Below are positions 57,396 through 64,000 of a stretch of DNA of 64,000 nucleotides, in pieces. The stretch's first letter is position 1; the number at the start of each line of letters is the position of its first letter. Location: assembly GCA_038527375.1 (NCBI GenBank), contig JBCBFU010000003.1, forward strand, positions 70,749 to 134,748, written 5' to 3'. Both the position numbers and the translations under genes were made by a program. This DNA is from Shimia_B sp038527375. GTDB taxonomy: Bacteria; Pseudomonadota; Alphaproteobacteria; Rhodobacterales; Rhodobacteraceae. The notes under the pieces were generated by a model. That model was not told the origin of the DNA. It saw only the letters and a program-made list of their open reading frames with translations, and searched no databases.

Positions 57396-59957
57396 TTAAA
57401 CGAAGGTCACGTCGAGCGACGCAACAAGTGCGTTGAAGTCGGCAACGGAACTCAGCGTTACATCGTCAAGCGTGATCGTGCCGCCTGTGTGGTAGATTTC
57501 CACATAATCGGCATAGACTAGAATTGTCCGGAAGCCTGTGTCGGTGATGACGATCGTGTCCTCGGTGTAATCGTAGTCGGTGATCGTGTCGTTGCCGGCC
57601 TCGTCGTCGAAAATGAACGTGTCCGCGCCAGACCCGCCGGTGAGGATATCGTCCTCGGTGCCGCCGTCGAGAATGTCATTGTCGGCCCCGCCGTCGAGTT
57701 CGTCTTCGCCGCTGCGGCCAAAGAGGGTGTCTTCGCCCGCGTCACCTAGAACGATGTCATCGCCGGAGTTGCCGGATACGAAATCGTTATCCGCGCCGCC
57801 GGATACGAAATCATCGCCGGAGCCGCCGCGGACGATGTCGTCGCCCGCGCCGCCAAAGACGCCGTCCCCGCCGCCGCGCCCGTCGAGGATGTCGTTGCCT
57901 TCGCCGCCTTGGATCTCGTTGCTGGAGTCCCCGCCATAGGCGATGTCATTGCCTTCATCGCCGAAAATGTCGGTGATCGCGTCACCGGCAAAGATCAGGT
58001 CGTTGCCCATCCCGCCCGAGATGATCTGCGGCAGCTCCCCGCCACCGAGCAGCAGGTCCGCGTCGTCTGTGCCATCGACGTTGAGGAAGAAGAACTCATC
58101 CCCGTCGCCCGGGAAGGGGAGCGGTTGGATCGACGGCATGACAGGGCCGGTGCTGCCAATGTCGATTGGGAAGATCGGCAGCGATGGGAGCGATGGAAGC
58201 TGGCCCAGCAGCGTAAGCGTGCCGCCATTGTCTGTGGTCAGATACAGCTCGCCAGTGGTCGCATCCCATGTGCTGCCGAAGCGGCCCAGAAGGTTAAGGG
58301 TCAAGGCTTCGGTCAGGGTCATCCCGTCGATGATCAGAGTGTCTTCGGTCGGGTCGTAATCCGTGATGGTGTTGTTGTCGAAGCTGGACACGATGAACGT
58401 GTCGCTGCCAGACCCACCGGTCAGGACGTTGGTGCCTTCGCCGCCGTCGATGATATCGTCATCTTCGCCACCGTCGATGGTGTCATTGCCTGAGCGGCCA
58501 AAGATCAGGTCGTTGCCCTTGCCGCCGAGGATGGTGTCGTTGCCGGAGTTGCCGGACACCCGGTCATCGCCATCGCCGCCATCGACATAGTCGTGGCCCG
58601 AGCCGCCATTGAGCGCGTCGTCCCCGATCCCACCTTCGAGGTGATCGTCCCCGCGTTCGCCAAAGAGCTTGTCATTGCCGTCGCCGCCGAGCAGCACGTC
58701 GTTTTCTGTGCCGCCCAGAAGCCGGTCGTTGCCGTCGCCGCCTTCGAGAAGGTCTTCGCCCGCCTTGCCGCTGAGCTTGTCGTTGCCGTCATCGCCGAAC
58801 AGTTCGTCATTGTCGCCGCCGCCATTGATGACGTCGTTGCCGTCGCCGCCCCGGATGATGTCATCGCCCTGATCGCCGGTCAGGCGGTCATTGCCGTCTT
58901 CGCCGTCGATCTGGTCGTTGCCGTTGCCGCCACGGACATTGTCGTTGCCCTGCGCGCCGTTCAGCTTGTCGTTGCCATCGCCGCCCAGAAGGGTGTCGGC
59001 CCCGCCGCCGCCGTTCATGATGTCGTCGCCGTCACCGCCTTCGAGCGTGTCATCGCCCTTGTCGCCGCGCAGGCGGTCATTGCCCCCGCCGCCCAGAAGC
59101 GTGTCATCGCCGTTACCGCCATCCAGCAGGTCATCGCCTTCGCCGCCGTCCAGGTAGTCGGAGCCCGACGCGCCGAGCACGATGTCGTCGCCGTCTTCGC
59201 CATAGAGGAAGTCGTTGTCAGCGTTGCCGGCCACCCGGTCGTTGCCGTCGCCGCCGTAGATCGTGTCGTCGCCTTGGCCGCCGTTGAGCTTGTCGTGGTC
59301 GCCGTCGCCGTAGATCAGGTCGTCATCGCGTTCGCCAAAGATCTTGTCCCGGCCTGCGCCGCCATGGGCGGTGTCGTCGCCTTCCCCGCCGAAATACACA
59401 TCATCCCCGGCCAGCAAGTCCACGACATCTGCCCCGGGCGTACCGGTCAGCACATCATCAAACGGTGTCGGTCCGGGCGCAGGCATCGGTGGCGTAGCCA
59501 ACGGGGGCACAGACGGCGCGGTCGTCGTGACAGTCAGAGCATAGTCGAGATCAGAGGTATGACCGGCTGCGGAGAAGCCGTTCAGGAAAAACTGGAAGGT
59601 GCCCGTCGTCGGTGCCACGAAAGACAGGTATTCCCCATCAGCGTCGTTCAGAGTGTTTATACTGGCCAACGTGGAAAAGACGCCCAACGCCATGGTCAGG
59701 TCGGTGCCTTGGCTTTCGGCTGGGCCTATGAATTCGGTTGTGCTGCTTGCATATGCGCCGATCAGTAGAACCTGCGGCGACGTCGCGCCGAATGCCAGCC
59801 GCACGAAATAGGTCGTTCCGGCGGTCACATCGACATTGATGATGTCCTGTGCCTGAAACGTCGGGGGCGTTTCAAGAACGCCTTGAAAGACGTCGCCGAC
59901 AGAAATTGTGCCCGGCGATGCAAGATCAGTATCGGTTGTTTCAACGACAGTTGCCAT
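57396..59957 (-). CDS. RTX-type calcium-binding secreted protein
   Basis: An 853-residue protein with no Sec signal peptide, as expected for type I secretion. The N-terminal 160 residues form a beta-rich pre-peptidase (PPC)-like domain (TTYFVRLAFGATSPQVLLIG, then GTFQFFLNGFSAAGHTSDLD) followed by a Pro-rich linker. From about 175 to 515 and again from about 645 to 785 the chain is made of nine-residue RTX repeats (G-G-x-G-x-D-x-U-x). Between the blocks lies a hydrophobic domain with no repeats and a Pro/Ile-rich linker. Each repeat block ends with a TDYD-x-TEDT-type cap. No catalytic domain is recognised. No type I exporter genes are adjacent. The ATG at 59957 is preferred over an upstream TTG. 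Confidence 0.88.
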   Translation of the reverse strand: MATVVETTDTDLASPGTISVGDVFQGVLETPPTFQAQDIINVDVTAGTTYFVRLAFGATSPQVLLIGAYASSTTEFIGPAESQGTDLTMALGVFSTLASINTLNDADGEYLSFVAPTTGTFQFFLNGFSAAGHTSDLDYALTVTTTAPSVPPLATPPMPAPGPTPFDDVLTGTPGADVVDLLAGDDVYFGGEGDDTAHGGAGRDKIFGERDDDLIYGDGDHDKLNGGQGDDTIYGGDGNDRVAGNADNDFLYGEDGDDIVLGASGSDYLDGGEGDDLLDGGNGDDTLLGGGGNDRLRGDKGDDTLEGGDGDDIMNGGGGADTLLGGDGNDKLNGAQGNDNVRGGNGNDQIDGEDGNDRLTGDQGDDIIRGGDGNDVINGGGDNDELFGDDGNDKLSGKAGEDLLEGGDGNDRLLGGTENDVLLGGDGNDKLFGERGDDHLEGGIGDDALNGGSGHDYVDGGDGDDRVSGNSGNDTILGGKGNDLIFGRSGNDTIDGGEDDDIIDGGEGTNVLTGGSGSDTFIVSSFDNNTITDYDPTEDTLIIDGMTLTEALTLNLLGRFGSTWDATTGELYLTTDNGGTLTLLGQLPSLPSLPIFPIDIGSTGPVMPSIQPLPFPGDGDEFFFLNVDGTDDADLLLGGGELPQIISGGMGNDLIFAGDAITDIFGDEGNDIAYGGDSSNEIQGGEGNDILDGRGGGDGVFGGAGDDIVRGGSGDDFVSGGADNDFVSGNSGDDIVLGDAGEDTLFGRSGEDELDGGADNDILDGGTEDDILTGGSGADTFIFDDEAGNDTITDYDYTEDTIVITDTGFRTILVYADYVEIYHTGGTITLDDVTLSSVADFNALVASLDVTFV

Positions 59958-60285
59958 AAGGAGCCCCCCAGTAGTCAAAAAATGCGACCCGGCCCAAAAT
60001 TAGCAGAATACTGGGACGGGTGCGGTGCAGCAGTTAACGAAGGGTTAGCAGAGCCTGCGCGATTTTGCGTGAACTATGTCTGGAATATGGTGAGAATGGG
60101 GCTGTGGAGGCTTCGGACTTGAGGGTTTGAGAGCGATTGGCGCGCATTGTTTCCGATTTGGAAACGGAATGTGCGAGTCGCTTGGGCTGAAGAGCCCGGG
60201 TCAAAAGTGCCCGGCGCAAGTGACTAGGGCGCACGCTGATGCGCACGCCCCGTCTATTTGATTTGTAGATAGTGTCTGGCCCGTC
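59958..60285. other. Intergenic region ahead of the RTX gene
   Basis: About 330 bases with no convincing gene. It must hold the RTX promoter. A 17-base palindrome GTTTCCGATTTGGAAAC lies at 60149-60165, about 190 bases before the RTX start, and could be a regulator site. Otherwise nothing is recognised. Confidence 0.45.
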
Positions 60286-60768
60286 TTACGACGCTTCGGG
60301 CAGGATCACCTTGTCGATGACGTGGATGATGCCGTTCGAGGCTTCGATATCGGCGGTCACAACGGTTGCGTCATTGACCATCACGCCGTTGTCGAGGTCG
60401 ATCATGACGTCCGCGCCATTCACGGTTGCGGCCATCATGTCGTCGGTCAGGTCGCCCGACATCACTTTGCCCGGCACCACGTGGTAGGTCAGGATGGCCA
60501 CCAGTTGATCCTGGTTTTCGGGCAGCAGCAGGCTGTCCACGGTGCCTTCGGGCAGCGCGGCAAAGGCTTCGTCCGTCGGTGCGAAGACGGTGAAGGGGCC
60601 TTCGCCCTTGAGCGTGTCCACGAGGCCCGCGGCCTCGGCGGCGGCGAGCAGGGTCGTGAAGCTGCCGGCTTCGGCGGCGGTGTCGACGATGTCCTTGCTT
60701 TCCATTGCGAAGGCGGCGCCGGCCAGAGTGGCGATGGCAGTTGCAGTCAGAAGGGTCTTGCGAAGCAT
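60286..60768 (-). CDS. Fasciclin-domain exported protein
   Basis: A 160-residue protein: signal peptide (about 1-21, MLRKTLLTATAIATLAGAAF) and one FAS1 domain with the FTVFAPTDEAFAALP and ILTYHVVPGKV motifs and the C-terminal NGIIHVIDKVILP. FAS1 proteins act in adhesion or cell-surface structure. GGAGAG four bases before the ATG at 60768 fixes the start; an in-frame ATG four codons earlier overlaps that site. The 294 bases to the divergent msrP gene hold both promoters and no other gene. Confidence 0.93.
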   Translation of the reverse strand: MLRKTLLTATAIATLAGAAFAMESKDIVDTAAEAGSFTTLLAAAEAAGLVDTLKGEGPFTVFAPTDEAFAALPEGTVDSLLLPENQDQLVAILTYHVVPGKVMSGDLTDDMMAATVNGADVMIDLDNGVMVNDATVVTADIEASNGIIHVIDKVILPEAS

Positions 60769-61062
60769 AGGTCTCTCCAAAGCTTACTGTCAGGGTCCCG
60801 GGTTCGGGATGGCCGACAAGTGGGGCGTCCTTGGCCAAAGGAAATACGCGGAAATATGCGCAGGCGGCTTGACGCCAGAGGCGCGCGGACCAAGCCGCGG
60901 GTCTTTGCCGGGTCAAATCACGACGTTGCGAGAGGATGTTATTGAACGGCACGCAAACGCGCCGTGTTACAGGTTTCAACGTCCTTGTGAGAGGAGTTGC
61001 CTTCGTTGGGCAGCGCCCCTGATATAAGGAGCAACGCAGATACCTAATTCCGGAGAGACCGC

Positions 61063-61977
61063 ATGGCCCACCGTTGGAAGAACGACCTGACCTGGAACGA
61101 CGTCACACCAGAGGCGGCGTATCTGAACCGGCGTCAGATCATTGCGGGGGCGATGGGTCTGGGGGCTGCCACGATTGCCGGGCCGCTGATGGCGTCTGGT
61201 CACGAGGGGATGGAGCTGGAGCCCAACACCTGGGAAGAGATCACGTCCTACAACAACTACTACGAGTTCGGCACGGGCAAGGATGACCCGGCGCGCAACG
61301 CTGGTCAGCTGACGACCGCCCCGTGGTCGATCAAGGTCGACGGCATGGTGGACAATCCGGGCGACTATGCCTTGGACGCCCTGCTGGACGGGCTTGAGGC
61401 CGAGGAGCGCATCTACCGCTTCCGCTGTGTTGAGGCGTGGTCGATGGTGATCCCGTGGAACGGGGTGGAGTTGAAAGACATCCTCGACAAGGCAGGTGTG
61501 CAAGAGGGCGCAAAATATGTGGCCTTTGAAACGCTGGAGCGCCCGTCCGAGATGCCGGGGCTGGCCAGCCGCGTGTTGGACTGGCCGTATCGCGAGGGTC
61601 TGCGTCTGGACGAGGCGATGCATCCGCTCACCATAATGGCGACCGGGATCTACGGTCGCGAGATCCCGAACCAGAATGGCGCACCCATCCGGTTGGTGGT
61701 GCCGTGGAAGTACGGCTTCAAGTCGATCAAGAGCATCGTGCGGATCACGCTCACGGATGAGGAGCCGCCGACCAGCTGGAACATGGCCAATGCGCGTGAA
61801 TACGGCTTCTTCAGCAATGTGAACCCCAACGTGGATCACCCGCGGTGGAGCCAAGCGACCGAGCGCAAGATTGGCGGGGGCCTCTTTGCCAAGCGTCAGG
61901 ATACGCTGATGTTCAACGGATACGAGGAAGAGGTCGCGAGCCTTTACGAGGGCATGAACCTGGCCGAGTTCTACTGA
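61063..61977 (+). CDS. msrP: Protein-methionine-sulfoxide reductase catalytic subunit MsrP
   Basis: A molybdenum enzyme of the sulfite-oxidase fold that reduces oxidised methionine in periplasmic proteins, taking electrons from MsrQ. The 304 residues begin with a Tat signal (LNRRQIIAGAMGLGAA, with RR near residue 23). The molybdopterin-ligating Cys is at about residue 122 in FRCVEAWSM. The family segments VPWKYGFKSIKSI and WNMANAREYGFFSN are conserved. CCGGAGAGA precedes the ATG. msrQ follows 99 bases downstream. Confidence 0.96.
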   Translation: MAHRWKNDLTWNDVTPEAAYLNRRQIIAGAMGLGAATIAGPLMASGHEGMELEPNTWEEITSYNNYYEFGTGKDDPARNAGQLTTAPWSIKVDGMVDNPGDYALDALLDGLEAEERIYRFRCVEAWSMVIPWNGVELKDILDKAGVQEGAKYVAFETLERPSEMPGLASRVLDWPYREGLRLDEAMHPLTIMATGIYGREIPNQNGAPIRLVVPWKYGFKSIKSIVRITLTDEEPPTSWNMANAREYGFFSNVNPNVDHPRWSQATERKIGGGLFAKRQDTLMFNGYEEEVASLYEGMNLAEFY

Positions 61978-62076
61978 CCTGAAACAAAGCTGCCCGAAGC
62001 GTGAGATGTCGGTGGTTGAGTGTTTCAAACACGATTTCCACCTGAGTAGGGACACCGACCCAAGCAGCGCCGAGAC

Positions 62077-62697
62077 ATGATGATGATCGACACCCTGAAC
62101 CAGACCCTTCGCCGCGTCCCGGCATGGCCTCTATATATACTGGCCGTGCTGCCGGTTGTGTGGGTGTTCTATCAGGCGGTCATCGGCAATCTGGGCGTCG
62201 ACCCCACCAAGAAGATCGAACACCAGTTGGGCCTCTGGGCGCTGTGGGGCTTGATCGCGGGTCTGGCGGTGACGCCCCTGCGCAAACATGTTGGGCTGAA
62301 CCTGCTGAAGTTCCGGCGCGCCATCGGGGTCATCACCTTCTTTTATGTGTTGATGCACCTTCTGGTGTGGCTGGTGCTGGATGTGCAGTTCCAGAACGTC
62401 TGGGCCGATATCGTAAAGCGGTGGTATATTACCGTCGGCATGGCGGGCTTTGCCCTGCTGCTGCCGCTGGCGCTGACGTCGAACAACCTGTCGATCCGCA
62501 AGCTGGGTGCGCCCACGTGGCGTAAACTGCACAAGCTGACCTATGGCGCGGCAATCCTGGGTGCGCTGCACTTCCTGCTTTTGGTGAAGGGGTTCCAGTG
62601 GGAGCCCATTATATACAGTGCCATTATCGCCGGGCTCTTGTTGCTGCGCGTGGACTTCGCCGCGCTGTCCGCGCGACCCACACGGCAGAGGGCCTGA
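62077..62697 (+). CDS. msrQ: Heme-binding membrane subunit MsrQ
   Basis: The 206-residue inner-membrane protein has about six helices of the ferric-reductase-like YedZ fold. His residues that should bind b-type heme are in FYVLMHLLVW and LHKLTYGAAILGALHF. It passes electrons from the quinone pool or a cytoplasmic flavin to MsrP. Three consecutive Met codons make the exact start uncertain by two codons. It belongs to the msrPQ operon. Confidence 0.95.
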   Translation: MMMIDTLNQTLRRVPAWPLYILAVLPVVWVFYQAVIGNLGVDPTKKIEHQLGLWALWGLIAGLAVTPLRKHVGLNLLKFRRAIGVITFFYVLMHLLVWLVLDVQFQNVWADIVKRWYITVGMAGFALLLPLALTSNNLSIRKLGAPTWRKLHKLTYGAAILGALHFLLLVKGFQWEPIIYSAIIAGLLLLRVDFAALSARPTRQRA

Positions 62698-62772
62698 ACT
62701 GCGGTTGCATCGCAAAGGAACTGCCCAGCGGTTCGTCGGTTTTTTGTCTGCATATATAGTCAGGAAAAACCC

Positions 62773-63211
62773 ATGCTCCGTACTGCGCTTGTTGCCCTCC
62801 TCGTTTTCCTTTCGACAGGTGCCGCCGCCGACATCGTCACGCGCGAGAGCGCCAAGTCGGTGCCGGAGACTGTTGCGGCCCTGACCGACGCGATCGAAGG
62901 GGCGGGCGCGACCGTTTTTTGCCGTTGTTGATCACGGGGCGGGGGCCAAGGAGGTAGGGATGCCCAACGGTGCGTCGCAGCTGGTCATATTCGGAAATCC
63001 AAAGGTCGGCACACCGGCGATGGTGGAAAACCCGCTGTCTGGTTTGGCACTGCCCCTGAAGGTGCTGGTCTATGAAGACGACGGGCAAACACTGATGGCG
63101 TGGGAAGAGCCGCTCGATCGGTTCATGGATCTGGTTGGTGGCATGAACCCTGAAACTCTCACCCCGATGAACGACGCACTGAACAATCTGACGGGTGCTG
63201 CGGCTAAATAA
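62773..63211 (+). pseudogene. DUF302 family exported protein, frameshifted at a T6 run
   Basis: The signal peptide and first part (MLRTALVALLVFLSTGAAA to AIEGAGATVF) are in one frame and stop early at CRC. After deleting one T from the run at 62915-62920 the frame continues as AVVDHGAGAKEVGMPNGASQ and on to GNPKVGTPAMVENP and VYEDDGQTLMAWEEP, the normal DUF302 domain, ending at 63211. The corrected protein would have about 145 residues. DUF302 proteins are small alpha/beta periplasmic or cytoplasmic proteins of unknown role. The break is a homopolymer insertion, either a sequencing error or phase variation. It lies downstream of msrPQ in the same direction. Confidence 0.8.
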
Positions 63212-63237
63212 GGCCCAGAAATCCGCCAGACAGATCC

Positions 63238-63412
63238 GAGTCACCCCCGGCGCGTTGGGGGCCAGGCACAAAATCTGCGATTCACCCGGATGAATCGCGG
63301 GAATCCACGGGTCGAGACCTTTTTTCTGACCAAGCACCGAGATGAATCGCACCTTTTTTCCTGTGCCGTCGCCCGATTCAGGTGTGAATCGCGCGTTGGG
63401 ATGCCGTGACTC
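63238..63412. promoter_or_regulatory. Cluster of eight GANTC (CcrM methylation) sites
   Basis: GANTC occurs at 63238, 63279, 63292, 63301, 63344, 63375, 63386 and 63408: eight sites in 175 bases against roughly one expected by chance. Several lie in GCGATTCA / TGAATCGC inverted pairs (63277-63298 and about 63374-63391). The region has no gene and precedes the rRNA promoter. Confidence 0.7.
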
Positions 63413-63444
63413 GGGTGATTTGCGATCCAAGTTGGTATGCAGCC

Positions 63445-63465
63445 TGTGGGTAACCCTGTGGGAAA
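63445..63465 (-). promoter_or_regulatory. Two DnaA-box-like sequences
   Basis: On the minus strand, TTACCCACA (63453-63445, one mismatch to TTATCCACA) and TTTCCCACA (63465-63457, two mismatches), in the same orientation, 12 bases apart, just after the GANTC cluster. Confidence 0.4.
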
Positions 63466-63612
63466 CACAAAATCTGGTGGTAGGGTCATTTCGCGGACGC
63501 AGCATTCTTGCGACTTTACGCGGGGTCGACGAAGGAAAATGACCTCAACCCCCTGAAAACAGGGAAAAATCAGGGTTTGTCACAAAAAATGCGATTTCCT
63601 CGAAAAAAGCAC

Positions 63613-63641
63613 TTGCGGACCCCAGCCCCCAACCGTAAATA
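63613..63641 (+). promoter_or_regulatory. Strong promoter, likely of an rRNA operon
   Basis: TTGCGG (63613-63618), a 17-base spacer and TAAATA (63636-63641), with an A-rich stretch just upstream (63591-63608) like an UP element. The GC-rich sequence after the -10 (ACCCCCTCACCGGCGGCG) is typical of Rhodobacteraceae rRNA promoters. Confidence 0.65.
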
Positions 63642-64000
63642 CCCCCTCACCGGCGGCGCTGAGGCGCACAACGGAACGCCAGACGGACACGACGGAGCGA
63701 CGCTCCAGACGGGAAGCGAGGCAAAAATCAGAGGTAATCGAGGCGGGGCGCGCCAAAGAAGTACGGCGCATCCAGTCACTTTTGTCTCTACGCTATTTGA
63801 AATCGATAGTATCTGAAGAGATATGTGGGCGGTTTGGTTCATTCGATGAACAAACAACTGCATATCGACTTCCTAGGCCCCAAGAGCAATCGGACGGGTC
63901 GATCATGGAAGGTCAGCTTCACTGTTTGTACGGCTTTACGTTACTTCGGTAACTGAAGCACACAAACAGAGAAAATCATCACAGGTTTCAGTAATGCCTG
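63642..64000 (+). ncRNA. Leader of an rRNA operon (16S gene beyond the window edge)
   Basis: No protein gene is present. From memory, the stretch from about 63790 (CGCTATTTGAAATCGATAGT, then ATCTGAAGAGATATGTGGGC) to the window end resembles the 16S upstream leader of Roseobacter-group rRNA operons. The segment 63922-63969 folds into a long hairpin: CTGTTTG/CAAACAG outside, GCTTTA/TGAAGC in the middle, and GTTAC-TTCG-GTAAC at the tip with a stable UUCG loop. The mature 16S should begin a little beyond position 64000. Confidence 0.6.

Noticed and set aside
57600..59450. Regular 27-base periodicity that could suggest a CRISPR array or DNA repeat
   Set aside because: The units are degenerate and match Gly/Asp-rich nine-residue protein repeats in one frame; there are no identical repeats with unique spacers and no cas genes.
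58593..59768. A 391-codon plus-strand frame opposite the RTX repeats, rich in Val-Ala-Val patterns
   Set aside because: It is the antisense shadow of the nine-residue RTX repeats, whose biased codons keep several frames open; it has no ribosome site and ends with the repeats.
63445..63612. A complete chromosomal replication origin
   Set aside because: Only two imperfect DnaA-box-like sites are present and none of the usual origin neighbours lies here; reported as a weaker alternative reading, not as an origin.

Overview
The window is GC-rich chromosomal DNA from an alphaproteobacterium, almost certainly a Rhodobacteraceae/Roseobacter-group member. The evidence is the set of neighbours: dapB-rbfA-truB, rsmB-heparinase-purH-lspA, an RpoE/ChrR pair next to the genes known from Rhodobacter as the furan-fatty-acid/singlet-oxygen operon, a BamF-type lipoprotein, and a right edge that looks like a Roseobacter rRNA-operon leader. 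The assembly is draft: a 10-N gap lies inside livG (34327-34336), and two genes carry single-base frameshifts (about 32060 and 62915-62920).

Layout. 1-16240 is mostly housekeeping: a partial secreted/RTX-like gene at the left edge, then DUF1643-truB-(phosphodiester glycosidase)-rbfA on the minus strand, divergent from dapB. After that come an SDHAF4-like factor, rsmB, a heparinase II/III-like protein, purH, lspA, a BamF-like lipoprotein, an active/inactive M16 peptidase pair, and mutL-rmuC. 16250-18180 is an AT-richer insert with a TetR regulator and a divergent YdhR-like gene that share a pair of identical inverted operators. 18237-24355 holds chrR-rpoE (minus) and a divergent six-gene operon (COG2907 flavoprotein, DUF1365, GPH-type MFS, DUF3833, SDR and their shared promoter region), matching the Rhodobacter RpoE regulon for singlet-oxygen response and furan fatty acids. 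24337-27016 holds a saccharopine dehydrogenase-like enzyme, a GST and a histidine phosphatase. An orphan formate dehydrogenase alpha subunit follows, then a PAS plus winged-helix regulator.

31877-42027 is a metabolic transport island: a long-chain-type acyl-CoA synthetase, a complete branched-chain-type ABC transporter (livG, livH, livM, binding protein, livF) interleaved with two small unknown genes, a quinone-oxidoreductase-like enzyme and a PaaK-like CoA ligase. The natural reading is import and CoA activation of a carboxylate. Next are a degenerate caspase-fold protein with peptidoglycan-binding domains, rpmJ, tRNA-Val(GAC), an N-formylglutamate amidohydrolase-like protein, dinB and a NUDIX hydrolase. 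A tandem glycine riboswitch then precedes a DadA-type amino-acid dehydrogenase, followed by an SPFH/NfeD pair, a bile-acid:Na+ symporter family protein, pyrF, three small unknown genes and clpB with a sigma-32-like promoter.

55503-63211 holds an ATP-grasp protein, an SDR, an orphan 853-residue RTX protein with its own terminator, a fasciclin-domain protein, msrP-msrQ and a frameshifted DUF302 gene. 63212-64000 has no gene. It contains a tight cluster of eight GANTC (CcrM) sites with two DnaA-box-like sequences, then a strong promoter and a structured leader that should run into a 16S rRNA gene just beyond the window.
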